DNA of 64,000 bases from Cephalotus follicularis (Eukaryota > Streptophyta > Magnoliopsida > Oxalidales > Cephalotaceae), in contig BDDD01001382.1 in the NCBI GenBank assembly GCA_001972305.1, positions 14,628-78,627 on the forward strand, in the 5' to 3' direction. The position numbers were made by a program, and so were the translations under genes. Position 1 is the first letter of the stretch; the number at the start of each line of letters is the position of its first letter. Shown here piece by piece: positions 1 to 11,552 of the stretch. The notes beneath the pieces were generated by a model that saw nothing but the letters and a program-made list of their open reading frames with translations, was not told where the DNA came from and searched no databases.

Positions 1-18
1 GAGACAGTTTCGGAGTTC

Positions 19-540
19 TTGGCCCGTTTCACTAGATTGGCTGGGTTTGCTGGATCCGCGGCTGGGTCAGCATCTGAGCAAGCTGAAAAATTCAAGTGGA
101 AGCTGCATTACCAGTTTCGGGGAAAGCTGATCAACTCTAGGTTTGTGGATGTAGCTAAGGTTGCCAATGCCGCGAAAAACATTGAGTTAGAGAGATTGGA
201 TTTTCAGGCAGCTCGTCTGGAAGGAGATAAGAAACGGTATAGGAATGAACAAGGTTCTGGACAGCAGAACAAGGGTCAAGGCAGTTCATGGAACAGGGGC
301 AGATGAGGCAAACAACATAAGAAAGATCACAGGCAGAATAAAGATGGAAATCAACGCGTCAGCAAGGAAATGGCCAGAAAAATGCACAGGGAGCTGATGG
401 GGGTAACCCCGAGGTTCAGATTGCTAGGTGTGATGCTTGTGGTAGGTATCATCCGGTCGGTACCTGTTATAAAGCCAGTGGGGCGTGTTTTATATGTGGA
501 CAAATGGGACACTTCGCAAAGGATTGTCAGGATCCTCGTG
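19..540 (+). pseudogene. gag: Element A gag, C-terminal part with zinc knuckles, broken
   Basis: Gag is the capsid/nucleocapsid protein that packages element RNA in virus-like particles. The frame opening at 19 gives a Gly/Gln/Arg-rich nucleocapsid-like tail and stops at 304-306. Another frame around 425-540 reads a Cys-rich stretch (CDACGRYH) followed by a CCHC zinc knuckle (CFICGQMGHFAKDC). This frame differs from that of the protease starting at 584, so at least one frameshift separates the knuckle from pol. The N-terminal part of gag lies outside the window. It is non-functional as it stands. Confidence 0.75.
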
Positions 541-583
541 CTAAGGAAAAGAAGGGTAATGGTACAAATGCTGGGAACGCAAC

Positions 584-3500
584 ATGGGAGGCCGAGTCTT
601 TGCATTTATGGCTCATCAGGCAGCTAATGCTCAAGGTACGGTTTCGGGTTTTATTTCTGTTGGTAACCGTAGAGCTGATGTGTTATATGATACTGGATCG
701 ACACACTCGGTTGTGGCGAGGTCTTTTGTTCGGCATCTTGGGATGCCTTCGCAATTGTTTGATCCAGCTTTGGTTCTTTCTACCCCTTTGGGGACATCGG
801 TTGTGATATCTGAGTGTTTTTATGCTTGTCCTATTGTTTTTGATGATCGGATTCGTGATGCGAATATTTTTCCTATGGATATGTATGATTTCGATATGAT
901 TTTGGGGATGGAATGGTTGGAGCGCCATCGGGCTACAATTGATTGTCATGCTTGGAGGGTTCTGTTCGGAGATGTGGGTCGACATGATTTTGTTTATCAG
1001 GGTTCACGGCCTATGTAAGATGTTAAGGTTATATCTGTTATGAAAGCTCAGAAGTTAGTAGCTAAGGGCGCCGAAGGGTTTCTAGCTATGGTGAAGGATG
1101 ACTCAAGGGACGAGTCTCGCCTTGAAGATTATCCTGTGGTTAGAGAATTTTCTGATGTGTTTCCGGAGGAGTTACCGGGTTTGCCACCGCAACGGGAAGT
1201 AGAGTTTACCATCGAACTCATTCCTGGGGCGGCACCTATATCTAAAGCACTGTATAGGATGGCACCGCTTGAGTTACAAGAGCTGAAGGAGCAGTTGCAA
1301 GAGTTGTTAGATCGGGGTTTTATCCAGCCAAGTGTATCGCCGTGGGGAGCTCCGGTTTTGTTTGTGAAGAAGAAAGACGGATCTATGAGACTGTGTATTG
1401 ATTACAGAGAATTGAATCGAATCACTGTTCGAAATAAATACCCTTTACCTAGGATTGATAACCTGTTTGATCAACTCCAAGATGCACGGTATTTTTCTAA
1501 GATCGATTTGAGATCGGGATATCATCAGTTGCGGATAAAAGATGAAGATGTGCCTAAGACCACTTTCCGCACACGGTATGGGCATTATGAATTTCTGGTG
1601 ATGCCGTTTGGGCTTACAAATGCACCGGCAGTTTTCATGGACCTGATGAATCGAGTTTTTCATGAGTATCTGGATCGCTTTGCGATAGTGTTCATCGATG
1701 ATATCCTTGTGTATTCGAAATCGAAGGAGGAACATGAAGAGAAACTTCGTATAGTGCTTGGTATTCTAAGAAAGAATAAGCTATACGCAAAGTTTTCGAA
1801 ATGTGAGTTCTGGTTGGAACAGGTGGCGTTTTTAGGCCATGTGGTTACAGCGGAAGGGATTTCTGTGGATCCTGCTAAGGTTGAAGCTATTACTAAATGG
1901 CCGAGACCTATTACAGTATCAGAAGTTAGGAGCTTTTTGGGTTTAGCTGGTTACTATAGGCGGTTCGTGGAAGGCTTCTCCTCTATAACCTTGCCACTAA
2001 CTCAGCTTATGAGCAAGGGAGCGAAGTTTGTGTGGAATGATGAACGAGAGGCAAGTTTCGAGAAGCTGAAGAACGGTCTTGTGTCTGCACCGATTCTCCG
2101 TTTATCGTCTGGGTCGGGAGGATACCAGATTTTCAGCGATGCTTCTAAGAAGGGTTTGGGATGTGTTCTGATGCAGCACGATCATGTGATAGCTTATGCT
2201 TCGAGACAGTTGAAGCCTTATGAGGTAAACTATCCTACGCATGATCTTGAGTTGGCAGCGGTAGTATTTGCATTGAAGATTTGGAGGCACTACTTGTACG
2301 GAGAAACTTGTGACGTCTTTACCGATCATAAGAGTCCAAAGTACATCTTTACGCAGAAAGAGTTGAATATGCGTCAGAGAATGTGGTTAGAACTTCTGAA
2401 GGACTATGATCTGAACATTCAGTAGCATCCTGGTAAAGCAAATGTGGTAGCTGATGCTCTAAGTCGAAAGAGTTCTGGGAGTGTAGCGGCTTTGCTTACT
2501 CAGCCGCAGTTGATAGCTGATATGGAGCGGATGGATTTACATTTGTATGTTCGTGGTTCTGAAGGTTGTATTGCTGCGATGAATGTTGAGCCTACTCTTG
2601 TATCTCGGATTAAGACAGCTTAGAGTGACGATGGTGAGCTTTGGGCCTTAGTCCAAAATGTTGAAAAGGGTAAGCAATCAGAATTCCATATGGATAAGCA
2701 TGGTGTGATATGGCTGGGTAATCGGTTGTGTGTTCCGTCAGATTCTTCTATCAGAGATGCTATTTTGTCTGAGGCACACAGTTCTCCATTTTCTATACAT
2801 CCGGGTTCTACAAAAATGTATAGAGACTTGAAGAAGAATTTCTGGTGGAATGGATTGAAAAGGGATGTTGCGGAGTACGTTGGGAAGTGTTTGATCTGTC
2901 AGCAGATAAAGATTGAACACCAGCGTGCTAGTGGTTTGTTACAGCCCTTGGAGGTTCCGGTATGGAAATGGGAAAGTATATCGATGGACTTCGTTAAGGG
3001 TTTGCCGAGAACTTTCCGAAGGCATGATGCTATCTGGGTAGTAGTGGATCGATTGATGAAATCGGCTCACTTCCTGGCTATCCGAGAAGACTTTTCAGTT
3101 GACCGTTTCGCTAAGGTGTTTCAGCAGGAGATTGTGAGACTGCATGGGACTCCGGTATCCATTGTTTTGGATAGGGATCCTCGTTTCACATCACGTTTTT
3201 GGAAAGGGTTTCAGAAAGCTTGGGGTACTAGGCTCAGTTACAGTACAGCTTTTCATCCACAAACAGATGGGCAGACTGAGAGGACCATCCAGACATTAGA
3301 GGATATGTTGAGGTCTTGTCCTTTGGAGTGGACTGGGAGCTGGGATGAGTATTTGAGCTTGGTGGAGTTTGCCTACAATAACAATTGGCATGCTAGTATC
3401 GGTATGGCTCCGTTTGAAGCTCTGTATGGGAGGAAATGTCGTGCTCTGACATGTTGGGATGAAGTTGGAGAGCGAGTTATCGAGGGACCTGAGCTAGTGC

Positions 3501-4024
3501 AGATCACTACGGAGAAAGTGGCTATAGCAAGGGAGAGATTGAAAGCGGCTCAATCTCGACAGAAGAGTTATGCGGACAGACATCGGAAGGATTTTGAGTT
3601 CAAGGTAGGTGAACATGTGTTCTTAAAAGTTTCACCTTGGAAAGGAGTCCGGCGTTTCGGGCTGAAAGGAAAGTTGAGTCCGCGGTTTATCGGGCCTTTC
3701 AAAGTTCTGGAAAGGATAGGCGCAGTTGCATATCGATTAGCTTTGCCACCACAGTTATCTCATGTTCATGATGTGTTCCATGTGTCCTTGTTGAAGGGTT
3801 ATCAGTATCATCCCCTGCATGTGGTTCACTATCCGTTGGACAACATTCGAGAGGATTTGTCTTGTGACGAGGAGGCCGAGGCTATTTTGGATTGACAGGA
3901 ACGGGTGACACGTAGCAAGACCGTTGCTTTTGTGAAAGTGCTGTGGAGGAATCATCCCGAACGTGAAGCTACTTGGGAGCTTGAGGAGCATATTCGGGAG
4001 CGCTATCCGCACTTGTTTGTTTGA
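584..4024 (+). pseudogene. pol: Element A pol: protease-RT-RNase H-integrase-chromodomain with four in-frame stops
   Basis: One frame runs from 584 to the terminal TGA at 4022-4024, broken by stops at 1016 (TAA), 2423 (TAG), 2621 (TAG) and 3893 (TGA). Domains in order: aspartic protease with DTGSTHSVV near 690; RT with the catalytic FIDD at 1691-1702; RNase H from about 2130 ([10 protein letters not shown]) to the [15 protein letters not shown] region at 2426-2470; integrase zinc region (about 2770-2920) and core from about 2980, with the HPQTDGQTER motif near 3255; chromodomain about 3896-4023. The stop at 2423 replaces the Tyr codon found in element B's matching motif. Those at 2621 and 3893 look like CAG to TAG and CGA to TGA. 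The enzyme would copy and integrate element RNA, and the chromodomain would direct insertion to heterochromatin. Confidence 0.9.
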
Positions 4025-4059
4025 TGTGTGTTTGTGATTTCGGGATGAAATCTTCTTTT

Positions 4060-4072
4060 TAGGGGGGGTGGA
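4060..4072 (+). other. Polypurine tract of element A
   Basis: A purine run (AGGGGGGGTGGA) lies directly before the LTR start TGTAATACCC. It would prime plus-strand DNA synthesis. Position and composition match the tracts of elements B and C. Confidence 0.8.
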
Positions 4073-4611
4073 TGTAATACCCTGTTCGTTCGTAAATGTA
4101 TTTTACGGGTTCGTAAATATATTTTACGGATTTTATATGTGTTTACGGGTTTGTAATTTTGTTTAATTTTAAATGTCCGGTTGCCCTATGATCGGGTTTA
4201 TGTGAATTGTGCGGTATGATACCGGTCCGATATTTGGGTATGTTATGCTATGTTGGGTTTTATAAATTCTTATTTTAATCCAAAACTTATTTTATTGAAA
4301 ACAATTATTATTCTTGTAATTTTTATAATTCCAAATTCTTTTTATTATTAATTCATTTTATTATCAATTCTTTTATTTCCTTTTCCTATTTTAATCTTTT
4401 TCCCCCACTTTCTTCCTACCTTTATTCTTCTTTCCAGGATTCCTTCATCATACCAACTATTCCACATGCTAGAATCTCTCCTTTCTCATTTCATAATCCA
4501 GAAAGTTATCATTCCTTCCCACTTTTGTCAAATCTTGTCTCCCCCTTTCCCCATTTTTGAGTGTCATGGCCATTTTATATGACAACTCCAACATTCTTTC
4601 ATGTCACATCC
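4073..4611 (+). repeat. Element A 3' LTR, 5' fragment only
   Basis: Starts TGTAATACCC right after the polypurine tract. The first 80 bp hold two to three imperfect copies of a TTCGTAAATRTATTTTACGG unit, followed by pyrimidine-rich sequence. No 3' half of this LTR type follows. Near 4611 the sequence becomes the second half of LTR B, so this is a truncated or recombined LTR. Confidence 0.7.
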
Positions 4612-4615
4612 GAAT

Positions 4616-5308
4616 CTGCCTGACTGTTGTGGTCCTTTGTGGACATGCTGTACTGCCTGTTGGTCCTTCGGACATTACTGTGATTGTGAATGTGATACTG
4701 GCTGGATCACTATTGGACTGTTATTGTTTACATATATTTTTTAATATATGTACCCACTGTTATTTTACTGTACTACAGTATATATATATTTTTCATATAT
4801 ATATATAAACTGGTATTTCCTGCACTGCATCATTTATGTATACATTACATGACGTGCATTTATTGTTGATCCTGGGCTACTTTTATGACTTAGCCGGGTG
4901 AGGACAAAGGCTAACCCCCTACTTTACAGATTGATGCAGTGGACCAGTTGGACTGGCATGGGCGAAGAACAAGATGTTATGCTGTTTTGTTCTTGGTTTT
5001 ACTTTTGTAATAAACAGAGCTTTATTTAAGGACTACTACGTGTTGTACTTATGGTTCTGTTTAATGATGGGATTTAATATTGTACTGTGATCACGCTCTG
5101 TTTTGTGGGCTATTAACAATGACGGAATTGTGTTAAGTAGCGTGTAGTATGGGATGCACGTTACGAGTTTACAGCTTATGAATTCTTATGCTTCCGCTAT
5201 TGACTTTTCGTTTATAAGTTTAAATTTTATGGTATTATCATAAGTTGTATTTATGTGTTAATTTCCTTTACCGCTTTAATGTTGCCTTCTCAAAAATGGG
5301 GTGTGACA
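4616..5308 (+). repeat. Element B 5' LTR, 3' part only
   Basis: Matches 11834-12524, including the CTGCCTGACTGTTGTGG start of homology, the AT-rich stretch near 4770-4810 and the terminal GGGGTGTGACA. The first ~1.85 kb of the LTR is missing. Most of the promoter-side sequence, including both palindrome arrays, is therefore absent from this copy. Confidence 0.85.
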
Positions 5309-5312
5309 GGAG

Positions 5313-5325
5313 TGGTATCAGAGCA
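5313..5325 (+). other. Primer-binding site of element B (initiator tRNA-Met)
   Basis: TGGTATCAGAGCA begins four bases after the LTR end at 5308. It is complementary to the 3' end of plant initiator tRNA-Met and would prime minus-strand synthesis. Confidence 0.9.
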
Positions 5326-5420
5326 TATTCTGTATATGCTTAGCTAGGATACTTTCCTTGGCAATTAATGAATTGTTTTCATAAAGTCGTGACTAACTGT
5401 CATCCTTCTTAGAGGAACCA

Positions 5421-6600
5421 ATGGACCGGAGGAGAACACGCGCTAGGGCTAGAGCTACTGGGGCTAATGCCCCTGAGGAAGCAAACGTTCCGCAAGGAAT
5501 GAATGTTCCCCAAGATGATAGAGATCCGGTGGCCCGAATTGCGGACTATTTTCAGCAACATATGGCCTTTAATAGGGCTAATGCGGAGGAGATGTGCCAG
5601 TACTACGCACAAGCTCAGCCGCAACATAGAGCTCCCGATCACTGCCCGGGAGAGGATAATAACCAGTTTTGGAAGGGACATTGAAAAGTTCATGAGGCTG
5701 AATCCACCCAGCTTCTGGGGGGAACTTGATGCTACTATTGCTGAGAGATGGCTGCAGGACCTGGAGAAAATCTTTGAAGTGATGGGCTGTACTGACACTC
5801 AAAAGCTGAAGTTTGCAGTGTACCACCTACGGGGTGAGGCCACTCATTGATGGGAAATGGTCAAAGCAAAATAGTAATCACAGAGACTGGACAGCACTTG
5901 GGACAGATTCCAGACGGAGTTCTTTGAGACATATGTTCCGCGTATTGAGAAAGAGCGACGAGAGACGGAACTCTTGGAGTTGCGACAGGGAGAGATGACT
6001 GTGGTTGAGTATCAAGCATGGTTCATGGAGCTGGCCAGACATTCACCTTATCTGGTACCTGATGAAGAGAAGAAGATTCAGAGATTCCTGAGATGTCTAC
6101 GACCGGATCTTCGGTCAAGGATTAGAGCTATGGAGCTGGGGACCTTTGTGGAGGTCTATCAGAAAGCAAGACTATTGGAGACAATATCCAGTGAAGATCG
6201 GGTTGAGAGAGCTCGCGCACAGCAGAGTAAACAGAGTCCTACACAGTCCCGACTGGCATCGTCGAAATGGCAAGATGGTGGTTCTCCGACGAAGTCATCT
6301 AAGAACAAGTCTCAACAGACAGCTTCACAGGGTACTCCCAGCCAAGGGAGTAATGCTAGATCCGGAGCTTGCTATTATTGTGGTCGTACATGCCACCGAC
6401 AGAAAGATTGCTGGAGGTTCAATGGTTGGTGCCCGAGGTGTGGGGCACCTGGTCACTCAGTGAAGGACTATCCGAAGAGTTCTGCTACAGCACCTACTGG
6501 GCTAGGGAGTAGTAGTGGTACGGCGGCGGGACCGTCACAGAGGAAGGACACCGGCAAGGGCATCGCAAAATGTAGAGTTTTTGTACTTGCTCAGACAGAG
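5421..6600 (+). pseudogene. gag: Element B gag with two zinc knuckles, frameshifted
   Basis: Starts MDRRRTRARARATG about 95 bp after the PBS. The frame is lost near 5670 and continues in another frame with the capsid core (RLNPPSFWGE...WLQDLEKIF). It stops at 5848-5850, where a conserved Trp codon of this motif appears to have become TGA. The C-terminal half is open again from about 5974 with the FLRCLRPDLRSRI block. Two nucleocapsid knuckles follow near 6370-6475: CYYCGRTCHRQKDC is a complete CCHC, while the second (CPRCGAPGHSVKDY) has Tyr in place of the last Cys. Element C shares that Tyr, so the change predates both copies. Confidence 0.85.
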
Positions 6601-6639
6601 GTTCCAGAGTCGACTTCTGTTGTTGGAGGTACTCTGTAC

Positions 6640-9600
6640 ATATATGGTTTTTCTGCTACAGTATTGATGGATTCTGGAGCATCGCATTCTTTTATATTTG
6701 CACATTTTGCATCTTGCTTAGATGCGGCCCTGACTGTATGTCATACATACTTAATGTGAGTACACCGATCGGGACGTCTATGTACACTGACTCGGTATAT
6801 AGAGGCTGTGAGATGTCTTTGGCAGGCATTCCTTTGTATGCAAATTTGATAGTGCTGCCTATCCGTGACTTCGATGTTATATTGGGGATGGATTGGCTAT
6901 CTGTACACCGTGCTCGTATGGATTGTTACAATAAAACTGTGGATTTTTATCTGCCCGATGGAACGACTTTTCAGTTCAAGTGAGACAAAGGGTTCTCGAC
7001 ACCGATCATATCCTTTATTCGAGCATCGAGATACCTAGAGAAGGGATGTGAGGGATATTTGGCCTATATGATTGATCGAAGGAAAGAGAAAGACTTGAGC
7101 TTGGAGGAAATTCCAGTTGTGTGCGAATTTCCAGATGTATTTCCGGATGATTTGGGATCTTTGCCACCAAAGAGAAATATGGAGTTTGTTATCGATTTTA
7201 TACCAGGTACAGCTCCTATTTATTAAGCACCATGTAGAATGGCCCCTGCAGAATTGAGGGAACTGAAATTGCAGTTACAAGATTTGATCGATAAGGGTTT
7301 TATTCGACCTAGTGTTTCTCCGTGGGGAGCGCTTGTACTATTTGTCAAGAAGAAGGATGGGTCGATGAGGCTCTGCATCGACTACAGAATGTTGAACAAG
7401 GCAACTATCAAGAACAAGCATCCTTTACCCCACATTGAGGAGTTGTTTGACCAGTTGTAAGGTTCAAGGGTGTTTTCCAAGCTCGACTTGAGGTCAGGTT
7501 ATCACAAACTGAGAGTAAGGGAAGGAGACATTGAGAAGACTGCCTTCCAGACACGGTATGGCCATTACGTGTTCTTGGTGATACCGTTTGGTGTTACCAA
7601 TGCACCGGCAGCTTTTATGTCATAGATGAATGACGTATTACGACCATACCTGGACCAGTTTGTTGTGGTTTTTGTTGATGACATACTGGTATATTCAAGG
7701 AGTGAGGAGGAGCACACTCATCATCTGAGGCTAGTATTGCAAGTTCTTAGAGAACATCGGTTGTACGCCAAGTTTGGCAAGTGTGAGTTCTGGCTTGATC
7801 ATGTGATCTTTCTCGGTCACATTGTATCTGGGGAAGGCTTGACGGTGGATCCGTCAAAGACTGAAGTGGTATGAGACTAGCCACAACCGAAGAACGTGAC
7901 GGAGGTGCGCAGTTTCCTTGGATTGGTGGGGTATTACAGGAGGTTCATCCAGAACTTTTCAAGGATAGCCGAGCCCTTGACTAGACTGACCCAGAAAAAG
8001 ACCCCTTTTGTTTGGGACGAAGACTGTGAAGCTAGCTTCCGTGAACTGAAGGATCGGTTAGTTTCCAATCCTGTCTTTGCATTACCTGATGGTAATGAGG
8101 GCTTTGTGTTCTACAGTGATGCATCAGGTAGGGGTTTGGGCTGTGTATTGATGCAGCGAGGCAGAGTGGTTGCATATGTCTCAAGGAAGCTAAAATTGTA
8201 TGAAGAAAACTACCCGACTCATGACCTCGAACTTGCAGCTATTATCTTCGCCCTTCAGAAGTGGAGGCACTATCTTTATGGGGCACAGTTTGAGATCTTT
8301 ACCGATCATAAGAGTTTGTGGTATTTGTTTTGTCAGGATACACTGAACATGAGGCAACGCATGTGGGTAGAATTCTTTAATGATTATGATTGCAGTGTTC
8401 AGTACCACCCGGGGAAAGCGAATGTAGTCGCTGATGCCTTGAGCCGCAAGGCTATGGTTGCCAGTATGATGGTGTCGCAATGGAAGATGTTAGAAGACTT
8501 CCAGGAGTGGTCTTCGTTCAATCAGTCACCGGGGATCTTTGTGGCCGACATACTAGTATAGCCTGTGTTACTGGATCACATCAGGGATGCACAACCCCGC
8601 GATCCTGAGTTGCAACGAATTCGGGAGAACCTGGACTCGGGATCCGATTGTCGAGTACATGCTGATGGTATACTGTGATTTCGGGGACGCGTGTGTCTTC
8701 CGAATGAACCAGGGTTGAAGAATGAGTTACTTCGCGAGGCTCATAAATCTCTGTACAGCATTCACCTTGGTAGCACTAAAATGTATCAGGATATGAGGAA
8801 GACTTACTGGTGGCCTGCATGAAACGAGAGATCACCGGGTATGTGGCAAGGTGTTTAACTTACCAGACGGTCAAGGCTGAGCACCAGAGACTGGCAGGTT
8901 TGCTACAACCTTTACCAATCCCAGAGTGAAAGTGGGAACATGTTACGATGGATTTTGTTTCTGGTTTTCCTCTTACTCGGAACCATCACAACGCCGTCTG
9001 GGTTATCGTGAATAGACTCACCAAATCAGCACACTTTCTTCCTACACACGTTATTCTACGAGCAAGCTAGCTCGTTTGTATGTGAAGGAGATAGTGAGGC
9101 TACACGGTGTTCCAGTCAGCATCGTATGTGATAGAGATGCCATCTTCACTTCCAACTTCTGGAAGAGGTTTCAAACAGCTTTCGGGATGAAGCTGAACGT
9201 GATTACTGCCTTCCACCCTCAGACCGATGGACAGTCTGAGTGTACCATAAAGACCTTGGAGGATACGCTACGGGCTTGCATTATTGATTTTGCTGGTACC
9301 TGGGAGGATCACATTCCTTTGATAGAGTTCTCTTATAATAACAGCTATCATTCCAATATCGGCATGGCACCGTTTGAAGCACTGTATGGGAGGAAGTGCA
9401 GATCTCCTGTCTGTTGGGATGAGGTTGGGGAGCGACCTTTACTCGGGACTGAATTAGTGGAGGAAACTTTGGAAAAGATCGGGATGATAAAAAAGCAACT
9501 GCTTGCTGCTCAGAGCCGGCAGAAGAGCTATGTGAACAGTGTCAAGAGGAGGCCTTTGACCTTTAGTGTGGGCGACCATGTGTTCTTGAAGGTCTCACCA

Positions 9601-9936
9601 TGGAAGGGCGTGCAAAGGTTTGGGAAAAAGGGCAAATTAGATCCTCGCTACATTGGTCCTTTCGAGATTGTGGAGAGAGTTGGGGAGGTAGCCTACCAGC
9701 TTGCCGTACCTCATGCACTGTTGAACCTGTCACATGTCCTGAATTATGATGCTGTTCCGGTACAAGATGACCTATCTTGTGAAGAGTTGCCTGTACGGAT
9801 TCTAGATTGGAAGACGCAGATTTTGAGGAACCGAGCCATCTCCATGGTCAAGGTTCAATGGCAGTTCCACCGACCGGATGAAGCAACTTGGGAGCATGAG
9901 GAGGATATCTGAGAACGCTACACGCACTTGTTCTAG
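6640..9936 (+). pseudogene. pol: Element B pol: protease-RT-RNase H-integrase-chromodomain, many stops
   Basis: Protease with DSGASHSF near 6670, then a frameshift near 6720 and the [16 protein letters not shown] block near 6880. RT has the catalytic FVDD near 7670. RNase H ([11 protein letters not shown], about 8110) runs into the [15 protein letters not shown] region near 8410. The integrase zinc region (about 8730-8890) is frameshifted, and its core resumes in an open frame at 9076-9912. The chromodomain ends at 9936 after a TGA at 9910 where element A has CGG and element C has CGA. Other stops include 6981, 7458, 8559 and 8675. Between integrase and chromodomain (near 9720) about 15 residues of the usual linker are missing. 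Non-functional. Confidence 0.9.
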
Positions 9937-9969
9937 TCTCGTTTTCAATTTTGAGGACGAAATTATTTG

Positions 9970-9982
9970 AAGGAGGGGTGGA
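9970..9982 (+). other. Polypurine tract of element B
   Basis: AAGGAGGGGTGGA directly before the LTR start TGTAACGCCC. Near-identical to the tract of element C at 14059-14071. Confidence 0.85.
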
Positions 9983-10149
9983 TGTAACGCCCGGGATTTT
10001 TATATGTGTTGTAATTTCACAATGTGAATGTACTTTATTGTGGAATTAATAAAAAGATGGATTTCTGAATTTGATGATGCTGATTTTGGAGTCCAATTGT
10101 TAGAGAAATGTTAAAAGTGTAAATTTAGTTAAATGACACAGTTTTGAGG

Positions 10150-10262
10150 TTAAAGCGCTGACGCCTGGATTTGGACCGTCGACGCTTAAGAGATTGAAAC
10201 GCGCGTTTAAATTCAACACATAAGTGCTAATGCCTGCATGTAAACGTCGACGCTTTGAGGCG
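10150..10262 (+). repeat. GTCGAC palindrome array 1 in LTR B
   Basis: Several short units around a GTCGACGC or GCTGACGC core, for example near 10152, 10179 and 10240. They lie in the first 300 bp of the LTR, where U3 promoter elements are expected. Confidence 0.7.
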
Positions 10263-11039
10263 TCTTCTGCATACACACAACAGCAGATGGATGTGTTGCA
10301 TGGAGGTGAATTGTGCCACTTATCAAGCATCTTAGCAGGTGCTTTAAGAACATGGAAATGCATGCTTTTATTGCCAGACCTACCTGCAACAAAAGGGCAT
10401 GGGACAGAGCGAGAATCTCTGAGTGCATGGCCTGTGAAAGGGAAGAAATGGACACCTGTTGCACCAGGTTGCCCGGGTGGGAGTGGAGAAGAAAGTAGGA
10501 GAACATGCAGAGAAAACAAAAAGAAATATGCATAAAAGTCTACTCCTCTCACCCCGCTCATATGTTATTGAAAGCCAAAGGAATTAGTGACACAGTGAGT
10601 GAAAAAGAGAGCAGAAGAGAGTGAAAGAGAGAGAGAGAGAGACCGCCATTGTTGAGCAAGGAAGCTTGGAGCTCGCACACCAACTACTGGGACGAACCAG
10701 GGGACTTTAAGCCGTACCTGGGAGCTCAAGTGACTGGTTGGATACTAAAAGAGGTGGACTTTCGGCTTCTAACTTTAGGCCAGAGGTAGGGGAAGCCATA
10801 ATTGTATTTTGTGTTCAATACTTGGTGTTTGTTCAGTAATGTTTGTGCATGAATTTCATAGGTTGATGATCCGTTTTAGTTACTGAAATGATGCTACCTT
10901 GTAATGGATGTGTCATATGATATTGCATGGCCATTTTCTGGGCCTTATACATGTTGGATTGCATGTTACTGTTATGGGAATGTCACTGTTTACTCATGTC
11001 GTGAGGTAGAAGACGACCCCTGCATGAAATTGCCGATGA

Positions 11040-11225
11040 CTTGGGTAAGCGTCGACGCTTAATACTGTGAACTGCGTTTTATATGTTGAATACGTTAAAA
11101 TGTCGACGTCTATGGGAAGAGATATGGACGCCCAGACACTGAAAGCGCTGACGCTATGGGACTGAACGTCGACGCTTAAGGGACATAAGCGTCGACGCCT
11201 AAGGAATAAACGCCGACGCTTTAGA
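11040..11225 (+). repeat. GTCGAC palindrome array 2 in LTR B
   Basis: At least six units, spaced about 20 bp apart in the second half. The unit at 11046-11061 (TAAGCGTCGACGCTTA) is a perfect 16-bp palindrome. Others differ by single changes (GTCGACGCCTAAG, GCCGACGCTTTAG). Confidence 0.8.
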
Positions 11226-11517
11226 GTCCTGTTTGGACAGTTTTTACGGTTTTGATACCCGACGATCCCGATTTCACCTAGGGTGCATTAGAGCATTTGT
11301 ATGCAATGCATGTACACTGTTTACTACCTGTTTGGTTACTATTTGTAAATCGTTTATGATTCCTGAAGTTGTGATGTTTAGAATTGCACATGGGAACTCA
11401 GAATATGCTATTTGGAAATGAAAATATGTATTGGTTAATAACGTATTTTCGAACGAACTTGTAAATGATTTACACTACTGATTTGTTCAAAGGTATTTCC
11501 ACTACTGAAATTTCATG

Positions 11518-11552
11518 TTTCAAATATTTATTACTTTTAGAAATATTTGAAA
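11518..11552. repeat. AT-rich inverted repeat (hairpin) in LTR B
   Basis: Perfect 12-bp arms, TTTCAAATATTT and AAATATTTGAAA, separated by 11 bases. A hairpin with related arms occupies the corresponding place in LTR G (57610-57644). Confidence 0.8.

Larger units (their letters stand above)
1..4611 (+). mobile_element. Element A: Ty3/gypsy chromovirus (Tekay/Del-like), 3' part
   Basis: Partial element whose 5' end lies left of the window. What remains runs from the gag C-terminus through protease, RT, RNase H, integrase and chromodomain to a polypurine tract and the first ~540 bp of a 3' LTR. The order protease-RT-RH-INT-chromodomain identifies a chromovirus, and the long LTR with a TGTAATACCC start suits the Tekay/Del group. 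The 3' LTR passes into LTR B sequence near 4611. Lineage within chromoviruses is inferred from memory of conserved motifs. Confidence 0.85.

Noticed and set aside
10100..10561. 153-codon minus-strand frame in LTR B
   Set aside because: Lies inside the LTR with two overlapping frames on the plus strand. No motif, and LTR C does not preserve it.
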